DNA of 64,000 nucleotides, from the NCBI RefSeq assembly GCF_024448895.1, contig NZ_JAMOIC010000004.1, forward strand, positions 268,281 to 332,280, given 5' to 3'. Below, one piece after another: positions 29,114 through 39,078 of the stretch. Below the pieces are notes generated by a model. That model saw nothing but the letters and a program-made list of their open reading frames with translations. It searched no databases and was not told the DNA's origin. Numbering within the stretch: the first letter of the stretch is position 1; the number at the start of each line of letters is the position of its first letter. The position numbers and the translations under genes were made by a program. Origin of the DNA: Stutzerimonas stutzeri. Its GTDB lineage: Bacteria; Pseudomonadota; Gammaproteobacteria; Pseudomonadales; Pseudomonadaceae.

Positions 29114-30165
29114 TGATCGAAGCCGATCGTCTCATCACCGGCACTGGCCGCGACCGCGAGGAGCAGTTCGATAGGGCTATCCGCCCGCTGAGCCTCGCTG
29201 ACTATATAGGTCAGCCGGTCGTGCGTGAGCAGATGGACCTTTTCATTCGAGCCGCTCGCGCACGAAATGAGCCCCTCGATCACACGCTTATCTTCGGCCC
29301 TCCCGGGTTGGGCAAGACCACACTGGCAAATATCATTGCCCAGGAGATGGGAGTATCCATCAAAAGTACATCGGGTCCCGTTCTTGAACGGCCTGGTGAC
29401 CTGGCCGCGCTGCTGACCAATCTTGAAGAAGGCGACGTGCTGTTCGTCGACGAAATTCATAGGTTGTCGCCAATCGTTGAAGAAGTGCTCTATCCGGCAA
29501 TGGAGGACTTCCAGTTGGACATCATGATCGGCGAAGGACCGGCTGCCCGCTCGATCAAGCTCGACCTTCCATCTTTCACGCTGGTGGGCGCCACGACCCG
29601 CGCTGGGATGCTGACCAATCCGCTGCGTGACCGTTTCGGTATCGTGCAGCGCCTGGAGTTCTACTCGACGCCCGATCTTGCAACCATTGTCAGCCGTTCC
29701 GCCGGTATTCTCGGCCTGACAATCGAGACGGAAGGCGCCGTCGAGATTGCACGCCGCGCCCGAGGGACCCCTCGGATTGCCAACCGCCTGCTACGCCGGG
29801 TACGTGACTTTGCCGAGGTGCGCAGCAATGGCGAGATCACCCGTACCACCGCCGACCTCGCCCTGAATATGCTCGATGTCGATGAGCGCGGGCTGGATCA
29901 TCAGGATCGCCGCCTGCTGCTGACGATGATCGAAAAATTCGATGGAGGGCCTGTGGGTATCGACAGCCTGGCTGCTGCCATCAGCGAAGAGCGGCATACC
30001 ATCGAAGATGTGCTTGAGCCTTATCTGATCCAGCAGGGCTACATCATGCGTACCCCGCGCGGCCGGGTCGTCACACGTCACGCCTACCTCCACTTTGGCT
30101 TGAACCTGCCAAAACGCATGGGTGATTCACCCACCCCAGACCTTTTCGGCAGCGAAACAGAGTGA
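29113..30165 (+). CDS. ruvB: Holliday junction helicase motor RuvB
   Basis: An AAA+ ATPase of 350 residues driving branch migration. Walker A is [14 protein letters not shown] (residues about 58-71), Walker B is [11 protein letters not shown], sensor 1 is [19 protein letters not shown], and the C-terminal winged helix contains [17 protein letters not shown]. It starts at GTG 29113, overlapping ruvA by one base. It is followed at a 51-bp distance by ybgC and the Tol-Pal genes, the usual pseudomonad order. Confidence 0.97.
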   Translation: MIEADRLITGTGRDREEQFDRAIRPLSLADYIGQPVVREQMDLFIRAARARNEPLDHTLIFGPPGLGKTTLANIIAQEMGVSIKSTSGPVLERPGDLAALLTNLEEGDVLFVDEIHRLSPIVEEVLYPAMEDFQLDIMIGEGPAARSIKLDLPSFTLVGATTRAGMLTNPLRDRFGIVQRLEFYSTPDLATIVSRSAGILGLTIETEGAVEIARRARGTPRIANRLLRRVRDFAEVRSNGEITRTTADLALNMLDVDERGLDHQDRRLLLTMIEKFDGGPVGIDSLAAAISEERHTIEDVLEPYLIQQGYIMRTPRGRVVTRHAYLHFGLNLPKRMGDSPTPDLFGSETE

Positions 30166-30216
30166 CAAATATTTCTTTGTTTAACCCGATTGGCATTTGC
30201 AGGGCCTGGCACTAGT

Positions 30217-30660
30217 ATGCGCGCGGAATCACATGCTCAACCGTTCTCCCATCGGTGTCGTGTCTACTACGAAGATACCGATGCGGGAGGCATCGTTTAC
30301 TACGTCAATTATCTCAAGTTCATGGAGCGGGCCCGTACCGAGCGGTTGCGCAGTCTGGGGTTTGCCCAGTCGCAGCTGGTGGGTGAAGACCTGCTTTTCG
30401 TCGTGCATTCGAGCGAGGCGCGATATCACGCGCCGGCGCGTCTCGATGATGAACTGCTGGTGACGGCCGAGGTGATTGAGCTCAAGCGTGCAAGCCTGCG
30501 TTTCATGCAGCAAGTGCGGCGAGCGAAGGATGATGTGCTGCTCTGCGAAGGGCAGTTTGTGGTGGCCTGCGTGCGCACCGAGAGTTTGAAACCCCGTCCC
30601 ATTCCCGATGCGTTGCGTGCAGCGTTCGCCGGGGCGGGTCTACCCCCTGCAGGAGAGTAA
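30217..30660 (+). CDS. ybgC: Tol-Pal-associated acyl-CoA thioesterase
   Basis: A 147-residue hotdog-fold thioesterase, first gene of the Tol-Pal operon. The signature [27 protein letters not shown] contains the catalytic Asp (residue about 22) typical of the 4-hydroxybenzoyl-CoA thioesterase family. ATG 30217 is preferred over a TTG nine codons earlier. It is probably cytoplasmic and linked to phospholipid metabolism. tolQ starts 2 bp after its stop. Confidence 0.92.
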   Translation: MRAESHAQPFSHRCRVYYEDTDAGGIVYYVNYLKFMERARTERLRSLGFAQSQLVGEDLLFVVHSSEARYHAPARLDDELLVTAEVIELKRASLRFMQQVRRAKDDVLLCEGQFVVACVRTESLKPRPIPDALRAAFAGAGLPPAGE

Positions 30661-30662
30661 GC

Positions 30663-31355
30663 GTGGAAGCCAACGTCGATCATATGTCCATGTGGAGCCT
30701 GATCAGCAATGCCAGCTTTGTGGTTCAGCTGGTCATGCTCATTCTGGTGGGCGCCTCGGTGACCTCTTGGATCATCATTTTCCAGCGCGGCAACATGCTT
30801 CGCGCGGCAAAGCGCGCTCTGGATAGCTTCGAGGAGCGGTTCTGGTCAGGCATCGACCTCTCGAAACTGTATCGCCAGGCCGGTAGCAATCCCGATCCTG
30901 ATTCCGGCGTCGAGCAGATCTTCCGGGCAGGATTCAAGGAGTTTTCCCGCCTCCGCCAGCAGCAAGGCGTCGATCCGGACGCAGTGATGGATGGCGTCAA
31001 CAGGGCGATGCGCGTGGCGATATCGCGTGAAGAGGAAAAGCTCGATCAAAGCCTGCCGTATCTTGCAACGGTAGGTTCCACCAGTCCTTACATCGGCCTG
31101 TTTGGTACCGTGTGGGGCATCATGAACTCATTCCGTGGTCTCGCGCAGGTACAACAAGCGACTCTGGCGACCGTGGCACCGGGTATCGCTGAGGCCTTGA
31201 TCGCGACAGCCATCGGTCTGTTCGCAGCGATCCCAGCAGTCATTGCCTACAACCGCTTCTCCGCTCGTGGCGAAATGCTCATCGGTCGTTATTACACCTT
31301 TGCCGATGAGTTCCAGGCGATTCTCCATCGCAAAGTTCACACCACAGAAGACTGA
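30663..31355 (+). CDS. tolQ: Tol-Pal motor subunit TolQ
   Basis: A 230-residue MotA/ExbB-family inner-membrane protein starting at GTG 30663 (MEANVDHMSMWSLIS). There are three transmembrane helices: about 20-40, 135-155 (SPYIGLFGTVWGIMNSF) and 170-192 (ATVAPGIAEALIATAIGLFA). With TolR it forms the proton-driven stator energising TolA for outer-membrane constriction at division. Confidence 0.96.
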   Translation: MEANVDHMSMWSLISNASFVVQLVMLILVGASVTSWIIIFQRGNMLRAAKRALDSFEERFWSGIDLSKLYRQAGSNPDPDSGVEQIFRAGFKEFSRLRQQQGVDPDAVMDGVNRAMRVAISREEEKLDQSLPYLATVGSTSPYIGLFGTVWGIMNSFRGLAQVQQATLATVAPGIAEALIATAIGLFAAIPAVIAYNRFSARGEMLIGRYYTFADEFQAILHRKVHTTED

Positions 31356-31367
31356 GGCCCGCAGGCC

Positions 31368-31820
31368 ATGGCAAGAATTCGCAACAGACGCAAACCAGTC
31401 GCCGAGATGAACGTCGTACCTTACATCGACGTGATGTTGGTGCTGCTGGTGATCTTCATGGTGACGGCGCCCATGCTCAATCAGGGCGTGAAGGTCGATC
31501 TGCCAAAGGTCAGTAGCGAGGTGCTGCCGCAGGATAATGACGCCCGTGTCCTGACCGTCTCGATCAAGGCAGACAAGACCTATTTCTGGAACATCGGTAG
31601 CGAGGTTGACACCGATACCGTTCAGGATCAGGCGTTGACGCTTGAAGAGATGACCAAAGCCGTCACGGCAATCATGAATCAGAACCGTAGCCAGGGTAAG
31701 CAGGTACAGGTGTTCGTCCGGGGCGACAAGGCGGTGGACTACGGGTCTGTAATGTCTGCTATGGGTGGGTTGCAGGAAGCCGGTGTCGGTAACGTCGGCT
31801 TGATTACCGAGGCACCTTGA
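31368..31820 (+). CDS. tolR: Tol-Pal motor subunit TolR
   Basis: A 150-residue ExbD-family protein with one transmembrane helix beginning MNVVPYIDVMLVLLVIFMV; the Asp in PYID (residue about 22) is the proton-carrying residue. The periplasmic domain covers residues about 45-150. The stop TGA shares its A with the tolA ATG. Confidence 0.96.
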   Translation: MARIRNRRKPVAEMNVVPYIDVMLVLLVIFMVTAPMLNQGVKVDLPKVSSEVLPQDNDARVLTVSIKADKTYFWNIGSEVDTDTVQDQALTLEEMTKAVTAIMNQNRSQGKQVQVFVRGDKAVDYGSVMSAMGGLQEAGVGNVGLITEAP

Positions 31821-32821
31821 TGCAGCAGCCGGAACGTTCCCGCTCAGAGAGCTTCTACTGGCCGACGATTTTGGCGGTGGGTTTGCATGTCATCCTGTTC
31901 GGGATGCTGTTCGTCAGCTTCGCCATGACACCGGAGCTGCCACCATCCAAGCCATTCGTCCAAGCCACTCTCTATCAGCTGAAGTCACAGAGCCAGGCGA
32001 AAACCCAGACTAATCAGAAAATTGCGGGTGAGGCGCAGAAGACATCTGCAAAGCAGTACGAAGCGGAGCAGATGGAGCAGCGCAAGGTAGAGCAGCAAAA
32101 GCAGGTCGCTGCAAAAGCCGCGGAACAAAAAAAAGCTGACGAGGCTCGAAAAGCCGATGTAGCGAAGGCCGATGCTGCAAAGAAGGCTGCGGACGCCAAG
32201 AAAGCTGAAGAGGCCAAAAAGGCTGAGCAGAAGAAGCAGGCCGATATAGCCAAGAAAAAAGCAGCCGACGAAGCGGAAAAGAAAAAAGCTACCGAAGAAG
32301 CCAAAAAGAAGGCGGCTGACGAGGCTGCAAAAAAGAAAGCCGCTGAAGATGCAAAGAAAAAAGCGGCAGCCGAAGCTGCGAAGAAAAAGGCTGCCGATGA
32401 CGCGAAGAAGAAAGCCGCTGAGGCGGCACGCAAGGCATCCGAAGATAAGAAGGCTCAGGCGCTTGCTGAATTGTTGTCAGAGGATACTCAGCGTCAGCAG
32501 GCCATGGCTGATACGCAGGGCGATCAAACTTCCGGCAATTTCGATGATCTGATTCGCATTCGGGCAGCAGAAGGTTGGTCTCGTCCGCCCTCGGCTCGCA
32601 ATAACATGTCGGTTTCTCTTCGCGTGAACATGTTGCCTGACGGGACCATTACGGCCGTTACTGTTTCACGTTCCAGTGGAGATGCACCGTTTGACAATTC
32701 CGCGGTCGCCGCGGTGAAGAATATTGGTCGGTTGACTGAAATGCAGGGGCTCACCGCTCAGGAATTCCAGCCGTATCGCTCGTTCACGATGACATTCACG
32801 CCTGAGGATCTAGCGTTGTGA
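31820..32821 (+). CDS. tolA: Tol-Pal energy transducer TolA
   Basis: A 333-residue protein with one N-terminal transmembrane helix (about residues 13-35, [17 protein letters not shown]), a long Ala/Lys/Glu helical domain II (about 60-215) and a C-terminal globular domain III (about 225-330) that meets TolB/Pal. ATG 31820 (TGATG overlap with tolR) was chosen over TTG 31817. The lysine-alanine repeats should form a single long helix spanning the periplasm. The GTGA overlap couples it to tolB. Confidence 0.94.
   Translation: MQQPERSRSESFYWPTILAVGLHVILFGMLFVSFAMTPELPPSKPFVQATLYQLKSQSQAKTQTNQKIAGEAQKTSAKQYEAEQMEQRKVEQQKQVAAKAAEQKKADEARKADVAKADAAKKAADAKKAEEAKKAEQKKQADIAKKKAADEAEKKKATEEAKKKAADEAAKKKAAEDAKKKAAAEAAKKKAADDAKKKAAEAARKASEDKKAQALAELLSEDTQRQQAMADTQGDQTSGNFDDLIRIRAAEGWSRPPSARNNMSVSLRVNMLPDGTITAVTVSRSSGDAPFDNSAVAAVKNIGRLTEMQGLTAQEFQPYRSFTMTFTPEDLAL
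32200..32445 (+). repeat. Coding low-complexity KKKAA(D/E)-type repeats in tolA
   Basis: Imperfect units of 8-9 codons ([56 protein letters not shown]) run in tandem within TolA domain II. The DNA is rich in aag/aaa runs and could change length by slippage. Confidence 0.75.
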
Positions 32822-34119
32822 TCAATCACCTTCGAGGTTTAATCGTTCTTCTATTTTTTGTGTTCGGCAGCGCCGTAGCGCAAGAGAAGAACATTGTCGT
32901 TACCAGTGGCGCCGATCGCGCAATCCCGATCGCGGTCGTGCCGTTTGGGTGGCAAGGCGGAAGCGTCCTTCCAGAAGACATGGCCGATATCATTGGCAAC
33001 GATATGCGCAACTCAGGCATCTTCGAGCCTGTCCCCAAACAAAACATGATCAGCCTCCCGACACGCGGAAGCGAGATCATCTTCCGTGACTGGAAGGCGC
33101 TGGGTGCCCAATACGTCATGGTTGGCAATATCGAACCTTCGGGAGGCAAGCTTCAGATCCGTTACGAAGTTTTCAATGTGACCACTGAGCAGCAGGTAAT
33201 GACCGGTACCGTCGGCGGTGGTCAGGATCAGTTGAGAGACATGGCTCACCACGCCTCCGATCAGGCGTTCGAGAAACTGACAGGTATCAAGGGCGCGTTT
33301 TCGACTCGACTGCTGTATGTGACCGTTGAGCGTCTTGGCGGGGCGAACACCCGATATACCCTGCAGCGTTCCGATTACGACGGCGCACGAGCAGTAACGC
33401 TATTGCAGTCCAGGGAGCCAATCCTGTCGCCGCGCTACTCCCCAGATAGTGGTCGGATCGCTTATGTATCCTTCGAGCAGAAGCGCCCGCGTATTTTCAT
33501 GCAGCACATTGATACCGGTCGTCGGGAGCAGATCACCAATTTTGAAGGGCTGAACGGCGCTCCTGCGTTCTCGCCGGATGGTAATCGCTTGGCTTTCGTC
33601 CTGTCCAAGGACGGTAATCCTGAAATTTACGTGATGGACCTTGGCTCTCGTCAGCTGCAGCGCCTGACTAATCATTACGCGATCGATACGGAGCCTTTCT
33701 GGGGTGCTGATGGTCAAACCATCTACTTCACGTCGGATCGTGCAGGTAAACCGCAGATCTACAAGCAGCGTCTGGGCGGCAATAGCGCTGAACGCGTTAC
33801 CTTCGTTGGTAATTACAATGCCAATCCAAAATTATCAGCGGACGAGAAGACGCTGGTAATGATTCATCGTCAGGACGGCTACACCAATTTCAAAGTGGCA
33901 GCGCAGGATTTGCAACGCGGTAATCTCAGGCTGCTTTCGGAAACGAGTTTAGATGAGTCGCCCACTGTTGCGCCTAATGGCACCATGCTAATCTACGCGA
34001 CCCGCCAGCAGGGCCGGGGAGTCTTGATGCTCGTATCTATCAATGGTCGAATTAGGCTCCCGCTTCCTACTGCTCAAGGCGAAGTCCGTGAGCCATCGTG
34101 GTCCCCTTACCTGAACTGA
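32818..34119 (+). CDS. tolB: Tol-Pal periplasmic beta-propeller TolB
   Basis: A 433-residue periplasmic protein starting at GTG 32818 (4-nt overlap with tolA). Signal peptide [21 protein letters not shown], an N-terminal alpha/beta domain (about 25-160), then a six-bladed propeller with WD40-like/TolB repeats such as [19 protein letters not shown] and [28 protein letters not shown]. It binds Pal and is released by TolA. Confidence 0.96.
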   Translation: MINHLRGLIVLLFFVFGSAVAQEKNIVVTSGADRAIPIAVVPFGWQGGSVLPEDMADIIGNDMRNSGIFEPVPKQNMISLPTRGSEIIFRDWKALGAQYVMVGNIEPSGGKLQIRYEVFNVTTEQQVMTGTVGGGQDQLRDMAHHASDQAFEKLTGIKGAFSTRLLYVTVERLGGANTRYTLQRSDYDGARAVTLLQSREPILSPRYSPDSGRIAYVSFEQKRPRIFMQHIDTGRREQITNFEGLNGAPAFSPDGNRLAFVLSKDGNPEIYVMDLGSRQLQRLTNHYAIDTEPFWGADGQTIYFTSDRAGKPQIYKQRLGGNSAERVTFVGNYNANPKLSADEKTLVMIHRQDGYTNFKVAAQDLQRGNLRLLSETSLDESPTVAPNGTMLIYATRQQGRGVLMLVSINGRIRLPLPTAQGEVREPSWSPYLN

Positions 34120-34169
34120 TGCGGTATTAATGCTTTACCTAACCAAAAACACACCTGGGGTTGCTACAA

Positions 34170-34676
34170 ATGGAAATGCTTAAATTCGGTAAGTTTGCTG
34201 CGCTGGCTCTGGCTATGGCCGTTGCTGTTGGTTGTTCGTCCAAAGGTGGCGACGATTCAGGCGAAGGTTCTTCTGCCATCGACCCTAACGCCGGCTACGG
34301 CGCAGACAGCGGTGCTGTCGACGGTAGCATGAGCGGTGAAGAGGCTGCCCTGCGCGCCATCACTACTTTCTACTTCGAATACGATAGTTCCGACCTGAAG
34401 CCAGAGGCCATGCGCGCTCTGGACGTTCACGCCAAGGACCTGCAGTCTGCTGGCAACCGTGTAGTCCTGGAAGGCCACACTGACGAGCGCGGCACTCGCG
34501 AATACAACATGGCTCTGGGCGAGCGTCGTTCCAAAGCAGTCCAGCGTTATCTGGTTCTGCAGGGCGTATCCCCTGCTCAGCTCGAACTGGTTTCCTACGG
34601 TGAAGAGCGTCCGGTTGCCATGGGTAACGATGAGCAGTCCTGGGCTCAGAACCGTCGCGTCGAACTGCGCAAGTAA
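34170..34676 (+). CDS. pal: Peptidoglycan-associated lipoprotein
   Basis: A 168-residue outer-membrane lipoprotein. Lipobox AVAVGCSS (Cys about residue 22), a Gly/Ser/Asp-rich linker, then an OmpA-like peptidoglycan-binding domain: [43 protein letters not shown] and the C-terminal [11 protein letters not shown] 34170 gives the expected signal peptide. It anchors the outer membrane to peptidoglycan. Confidence 0.97.
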   Translation: MEMLKFGKFAALALAMAVAVGCSSKGGDDSGEGSSAIDPNAGYGADSGAVDGSMSGEEAALRAITTFYFEYDSSDLKPEAMRALDVHAKDLQSAGNRVVLEGHTDERGTREYNMALGERRSKAVQRYLVLQGVSPAQLELVSYGEERPVAMGNDEQSWAQNRRVELRK

Positions 34677-34682
34677 TAAGCC

Positions 34683-35513
34683 ATGCTTAAGCACCGTTTC
34701 GCTCTAACGCTCATTGCACTTGGTCTTCCGTTTTTTGCGGGAGCTCAGGTTCCGGTTGTTGACTATGACTCGCAAGCCCAGGGTGGCTCGTCTGGGTCGG
34801 GTTATTCGTCCGGAGCGGATGCTGGCGGTGCTTATGCTGGGGGCGGGGCTTCGGCTCCGTCTTCAGCGCAGGGCATGCTCTTCGTTCAGTTGCAGCAGAT
34901 GCAGGAAGAGATTGCGCAGCTGCGCGGCATGCTCGAAGTGCAACAGAACGAAATTCAGAGCCTCAAAAGAGAGGGCCTGGAGCGTTATCAGGATTTGGAC
35001 AGTCGCTTGTCGAATACCGCTTCGAGCGGATCGGCTAGCCAGAATTCTTCAGCTGCTGGCGCTATTGATGCCGGCGGTTCTTTGCAGTCACCGCCCTCCG
35101 GTGGCTCCACGCAACAGGCTGCAGGTGGTGAGTCGGCGGATCCCGAAAAGGAAAAACTGTACTACGATGCCGCTTTCGATCTGATCAAGGCAAAAGATTT
35201 TGATAAGGCCAGTCAGGCTTTCTCTGCCTTTCTTCGTAAGTATCCTCTCAGTCCGTACGCCGGCAATGCTCAGTATTGGTTAGGTGAAGTGAATCTCGCC
35301 AAGGGTGATCTCCAGGGTGCTGGCCAGGCTTTTGCCAAGGTCAGCCAAGCTTACCCGCAGCATAACAAAGTGCCTGATTCTCTTTACAAGCTTGCCGATG
35401 TCGAGGTTCGCCTTGGCAATCGAGACAAGGCCAACGGTATCCTTCGGCAGGTCATTGCTGACTATCCGAATTCTTCGGCAGCACAGCTGGCCCAGCGACA
35501 GCTAAATCGGTAA
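34683..35513 (+). CDS. cpoB: Cell division coordinator CpoB
   Basis: A 276-residue periplasmic protein (formerly YbgF). Signal peptide to about residue 21 (LIALGLPFFAGA), a Gly/Ser/Ala-rich segment, a trimerising coiled coil (MLFVQLQQMQEEIAQLRGML, about 62-105), a disordered Ser/Gly linker, and C-terminal TPR repeats (LYYDAAFDLIKAKDFDKASQ onward). It coordinates PBP1B with the Tol machinery. It is the last gene of the tol-pal operon; a terminator follows. Confidence 0.94.
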   Translation: MLKHRFALTLIALGLPFFAGAQVPVVDYDSQAQGGSSGSGYSSGADAGGAYAGGGASAPSSAQGMLFVQLQQMQEEIAQLRGMLEVQQNEIQSLKREGLERYQDLDSRLSNTASSGSASQNSSAAGAIDAGGSLQSPPSGGSTQQAAGGESADPEKEKLYYDAAFDLIKAKDFDKASQAFSAFLRKYPLSPYAGNAQYWLGEVNLAKGDLQGAGQAFAKVSQAYPQHNKVPDSLYKLADVEVRLGNRDKANGILRQVIADYPNSSAAQLAQRQLNR

Positions 35514-35536
35514 ACGATGCTGTTGATGCTCAAATG

Positions 35537-35560
35537 ACCCGCCTTATGGCGGGTTTTTTT
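35537..35560 (+). terminator. Terminator of the tol-pal operon
   Basis: Stem ACCCGCC / GGCGGGT with loop TTAT and a seven-T tail, 23 bp after the cpoB stop. Confidence 0.92.
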
Positions 35561-35630
35561 CGTTAGAATTCCCACCCTTTTCCGCAACGGAGGCGGATGG
35601 CCTGTTTAGCCGTCACGCCCGTGGCCAGAT

Positions 35631-36278
35631 ATGCAAAATACCCTGCGAATAACAGAGATATTCTTTTCGCTGCAGGGGGAAACTCGTACCAGTGGCCTGC
35701 CCACGGTATTCGTTCGCCTGACCGGCTGTCCCCTGCGCTGTCAATACTGCGACACCGCTTACGCATTTAGCGGTGGAGAGATTATGCCGCTCGAGGTGAT
35801 CTTGCAGCAGGTCGCTTCCTATAACCCCCGTTATATTTGCGTGACTGGTGGCGAGCCGCTGGCCCAGCCGAACTGTTTGCCCTTACTGCGACAGCTATGC
35901 GACGCGGGATACGAGGTGTCACTGGAAACAAGTGGTGCGCTGGACATCTCCGATACGGACGCGCGCGTAAGTCGTGTTGTTGATCTGAAGACGCCGGGTT
36001 CCGCTGAGTCGGGCCGGAATCTATACGACAACATCGGCCATCTAACCGCCAATGATCAGGTCAAGTTCGTCATCTGTTCTCGAGAAGACTACGACTGGGC
36101 TGTATCCAAACTTATCGAGTTTCGATTAGACGCCAGGGCGGGGGAGGTGTTGTTCTCGCCCAGCCAAGAACAGCTCGATGCTCGTGCGTTGGCCGAGTGG
36201 ATCATCGCGGACAACCTTCCCGTGCGGCTGCAGCTCCAGCTCCACAAGATTCTCTGGAATGATGCGCCTGGCCACTGA
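35631..36278 (+). CDS. queE: 7-carboxy-7-deazaguanine synthase
   Basis: A radical SAM enzyme, 215 residues, converting CPH4 to CDG in queuosine synthesis. The cluster motif is [15 protein letters not shown] (CxxxCxxC, residues about 34-41), preceded by [22 protein letters not shown], and the SAM-binding [12 protein letters not shown] follows. It lies 53 bp before queC and forms a queE-queC pair. Confidence 0.95.
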   Translation: MQNTLRITEIFFSLQGETRTSGLPTVFVRLTGCPLRCQYCDTAYAFSGGEIMPLEVILQQVASYNPRYICVTGGEPLAQPNCLPLLRQLCDAGYEVSLETSGALDISDTDARVSRVVDLKTPGSAESGRNLYDNIGHLTANDQVKFVICSREDYDWAVSKLIEFRLDARAGEVLFSPSQEQLDARALAEWIIADNLPVRLQLQLHKILWNDAPGH

Positions 36279-36331
36279 GCCTGCGGATGCATTCACCCTC
36301 GTCCAGAGTTCAGTATCAAGCAGGTGGGTCA

Positions 36332-37003
36332 ATGACTGACAAGAAAGCTGTAATCCTTCTTTCCGGAGGGCTCGATTCGGCCACCGTCGTTGCAATTGCA
36401 AGGGCGCAAGGGTATGCCTGCTACACCATGAGTTTTGATTATGGCCAGCGCCATCGCGCTGAATTACACGCGGCAGAACGTGTGTCCCGCCAGCTCGCGG
36501 TGCAGCATAAAGTCATTGGGATCAACCTCGATGGCATAGGCGGGTCAGCGCTGACCGATAGCGCTATCGCTGTGCCTGAGCAGCTGGGTGAGGGCATTCC
36601 CGTGACTTATGTGCCAGCTCGAAACACGGTGTTTCTCTCGCTTGCGCTGGGCTGGGCAGAGGTGCTGGGTGCCCGGGACATCTTCATTGGGGTAAATGCC
36701 GTCGATTACTCCGGCTACCCTGACTGTCGGCCGGAGTTCATCGAGGCGTTCGAGCGCGTGGCAAACCTGGCGACAAAAGCTGGAGTTGAAGGTTTGAGCT
36801 TCTCCATCCGCGCTCCGCTGCAAGACATGAGCAAGGCTGAAATTGTAAAAACGGGTGTACAGCTGGGTGTCGATTATTCAATGACGGTGTCGTGCTATCA
36901 GGCTGACGATGACGGCCGTGCATGTCGGGTTTGCGATAGCTGCCGCCTCCGGGCAGCAGGTTTCGAGTCGGCAGGGATTGAAGATCCGACACGCTACTTC
37001 TAA
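36332..37003 (+). CDS. queC: 7-cyano-7-deazaguanine synthase
   Basis: 223 residues; converts CDG to preQ0 with ATP and ammonia. The PP-loop [13 protein letters not shown] lies near residues 11-23, [11 protein letters not shown] follows, and a C-terminal zinc site [17 protein letters not shown] (about 188-204) supplies the four Cys. ATG 36332 matches the family start; 15 upstream codons were rejected. Confidence 0.96.
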   Translation: MTDKKAVILLSGGLDSATVVAIARAQGYACYTMSFDYGQRHRAELHAAERVSRQLAVQHKVIGINLDGIGGSALTDSAIAVPEQLGEGIPVTYVPARNTVFLSLALGWAEVLGARDIFIGVNAVDYSGYPDCRPEFIEAFERVANLATKAGVEGLSFSIRAPLQDMSKAEIVKTGVQLGVDYSMTVSCYQADDDGRACRVCDSCRLRAAGFESAGIEDPTRYF

Positions 37004-37023
37004 CATTTATTTAAAAAATCCGG

Positions 37024-37051
37024 TTGATTTAATCAATCAAATCAGTATCAT
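37024..37051 (+). promoter_or_regulatory. Promoter of tRNA-Lys
   Basis: -35 TTGATT (37024-37029) and -10 TATCAT (37046-37051), 16-bp spacing, ending 12 bp before the tRNA. Confidence 0.7.
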
Positions 37052-37063
37052 GCGCACCGCAAC

Positions 37064-37139
37064 GGGTCGTTAGCTCAGTTGGTAGAGCAGTTGGCTTTTA
37101 ACCAATTGGTCGTAGGTTCGAATCCCACACGACCCACCA
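37064..37139 (+). tRNA. tRNA-Lys (UUU)
   Basis: A 76-nt cloverleaf: acceptor GGGTCGT pairs with ACGACCC, the D-loop is TAGCTCAGTTGGTAGAGCA, the anticodon loop is CTTTTAA with anticodon TTT, the T-arm contains GGTTCGAATCC, and CCA is encoded. It is downstream of queC, although tRNA-Lys(UUU) is not itself a queuosine substrate. Confidence 0.97.
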
Positions 37140-37166
37140 AATTCTCCTTTGAAGGAGAAAGAAAAG

Positions 37167-37197
37167 CCGGAAGCCAGAAAGGCTCTCCGGTTTTTTT
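37167..37197 (+). terminator. Terminator after tRNA-Lys
   Basis: An imperfect hairpin (CCGGAAGCC / GGCTCTCCGG) followed by seven T. A separate 8-bp hairpin (TTCTCCTT / AAGGAGAA, 37142-37159) lies between it and the tRNA and may guide 3' processing. Confidence 0.75.
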
Positions 37198-37340
37198 ATG
37201 CCCGCAGTTTATAGTCATATAAGAAAGAGCGAGCGGTGCGGTTATTAAGGTCGAATTCTCTACGACCTTGGTAGATGCCCCGAGCGTCTTCAAACGTACT
37301 AGACTCCGGTCTTCCGATTTCACAGTGGTTCGAGGCTCAA

Positions 37341-38837
37341 ATGTATTCTGATCGCATCCGCCTGTCCTCCCTGCATAGCAAGGTCATGAGCGCCGACGAG
37401 GCAGCTACCCACGTTCTCGACGGCATGACTGTCGGCATGAGTGGTTTTACGCGCGCTGGCGAAGCCAAGGCCGTTCCTATGGCGCTGATCAAGCGTGCCA
37501 AGGACAACCCGCTGAAGATCAGCCTGATCACCGGCGCCAGCCTCGGTAACGACCTGGACGGATTGATGGCTGAGGCCGGGCTGCTGTCCCGTCGTATGCC
37601 GTTTCAGGCTGACGCAGGGCTGCGCAAGGCGATCAACAGTGGTGAGGTCATGTTTATTGACCAGCATCTCTCTCATACCGTTGAGCAGATGCGCAACCAT
37701 CAGATCAAGAAGCCAGATATCGCGATCATCGAAGCGGTTGCCATTACCGAGCAGGGCCACATCGTTCCCACCACGTCTGTGGGTAACTCAGCCAACTTGG
37801 CTCTGTTTGCCGACAAGGTCATCATCGAGCTGAACCTGGCCCATAACCCTAACCTGGAAGGCTTGCACGACATTTACATTCCGGGTGAGCGTCCGAACCG
37901 TCAGCCGATCCCGCTTCTTAAAGTCGATGACCGTATCGGAACGGGCGCCATTCCGATTGATCCTGCCAAAATTGCAGCGATCGTAATCACCGATCAGCCA
38001 GATTCCTATTCAACCGTCACGCCGCCGGACGATGAAACTCAGGCTATCGCAAATCATCTGATTCACTTCTTCAAGAAGGAAGTTGATGCGGGGCGTCTGA
38101 GCAACAGCCTAGGCCCGCTGCAAGCAGGTATCGGCAACATTGCCAACGCTGTGATGTGCGGCCTGATCGACTCTCCGTTCGAAAACCTGGTGATGTACTC
38201 AGAAGTCCTGCAGGACTCCACGTTCGATTTGATCGACGCTGGCAAGATGGTGTTCGCGTCCGGCTGTTCCATCACGCTGTCCGAGCGCTGCAACAATCGC
38301 GTCTTCGGTAATCTGGAGAAGTACAAGGACAAGTTGATCCTCCGTCCGCAGGAAATCTCCAACCATCCGGAACTGGTGCGTCGTATCGGCATTATCGGCA
38401 TCAACACCGCGCTGGAATTCGACATCTACGGCAACGTCAACTCTACCCACGTTGGCGGCACCAAGATGATGAATGGCATTGGCGGTTCGGGTGACTTCGC
38501 GCGTAACGCCCACATGGCCATCTTTGTCACAAAGTCGATTGCAAAGGGCGGCAATATCTCCAGCGTCGTTCCGATGGTTGCCCATGTCGATCACACCGAG
38601 CATGACGTCAGCATTCTCGTGACCGAGCAGGGCCTTGCCGATCTTCGCGGCCTGGCGCCACGTGAGCGCGCGCGGGTGATCATCGACAACTGCGTGCATC
38701 CGTCTTACCGCGATGCGCTCAACGCCTACTTCGATGCGGCCTGCAAGAAGGGTGGTCAGACGCCACACCTATTGCATGAAGCCATGGATTGGCATACCAA
38801 TCTCGAAGAGCGTGGTCATATGCTCAAGGGCAAGTAA
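37341..38837 (+). CDS. Acetyl-CoA hydrolase/CoA-transferase family protein
   Basis: A 498-residue class I CoA-transferase related to succinyl-CoA:acetate CoA-transferase (AarC/ScpC/Ach1). It begins MYSDRIRLSSLHSKVMSADE; the likely catalytic Glu lies in NLVMYSEVLQDS (residue about 290), followed by the family's glycine-rich loops (TSVGNSANLALF, GGSGDFARNAH). It moves CoA between succinyl-CoA and acetate or propionate, so it is probably an acetate/short-acid overflow or activation enzyme. The exact substrate is unproved. It is a single-gene unit with a strong terminator. Confidence 0.9.
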   Translation: MYSDRIRLSSLHSKVMSADEAATHVLDGMTVGMSGFTRAGEAKAVPMALIKRAKDNPLKISLITGASLGNDLDGLMAEAGLLSRRMPFQADAGLRKAINSGEVMFIDQHLSHTVEQMRNHQIKKPDIAIIEAVAITEQGHIVPTTSVGNSANLALFADKVIIELNLAHNPNLEGLHDIYIPGERPNRQPIPLLKVDDRIGTGAIPIDPAKIAAIVITDQPDSYSTVTPPDDETQAIANHLIHFFKKEVDAGRLSNSLGPLQAGIGNIANAVMCGLIDSPFENLVMYSEVLQDSTFDLIDAGKMVFASGCSITLSERCNNRVFGNLEKYKDKLILRPQEISNHPELVRRIGIIGINTALEFDIYGNVNSTHVGGTKMMNGIGGSGDFARNAHMAIFVTKSIAKGGNISSVVPMVAHVDHTEHDVSILVTEQGLADLRGLAPRERARVIIDNCVHPSYRDALNAYFDAACKKGGQTPHLLHEAMDWHTNLEERGHMLKGK

Positions 38838-38845
38838 GCCAACCG

Positions 38846-38875
38846 GAAGCCCGCCAACGCAAGTTGGCGGGCTTC
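38846..38875 (+). terminator. Terminator after the CoA-transferase gene
   Basis: A perfect 13-bp stem GAAGCCCGCCAAC / GTTGGCGGGCTTC with GCAA loop, then TCGCTTTT. It is 8 bp after the stop. Confidence 0.85.
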
Positions 38876-39078
38876 TCGCTTTTCAGGCCAGTATTTCGTT
38901 ATTCCCCTCTCTGCTTTCATTTTTCTGAAAGCTTCGGATAGTATTCCGCCCCCTTGGGAAAGGGCAGGGGGGATGCTTCGCTCTTCGCGGCTCTCCTTGC
39001 TCACTACCTCCGTAAACTTTGCCTCAATGGCTATACTCGGCGATCCGTGCTCCGCCGTGCTTGCAGGAACTCGCGAAC

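Noticed and set aside
37064-37139. Possible queuosine-linked role of the tRNA next to queC
   Set aside because: The anticodon is UUU; queuosine is found in GUN anticodons, so the adjacency is positional.
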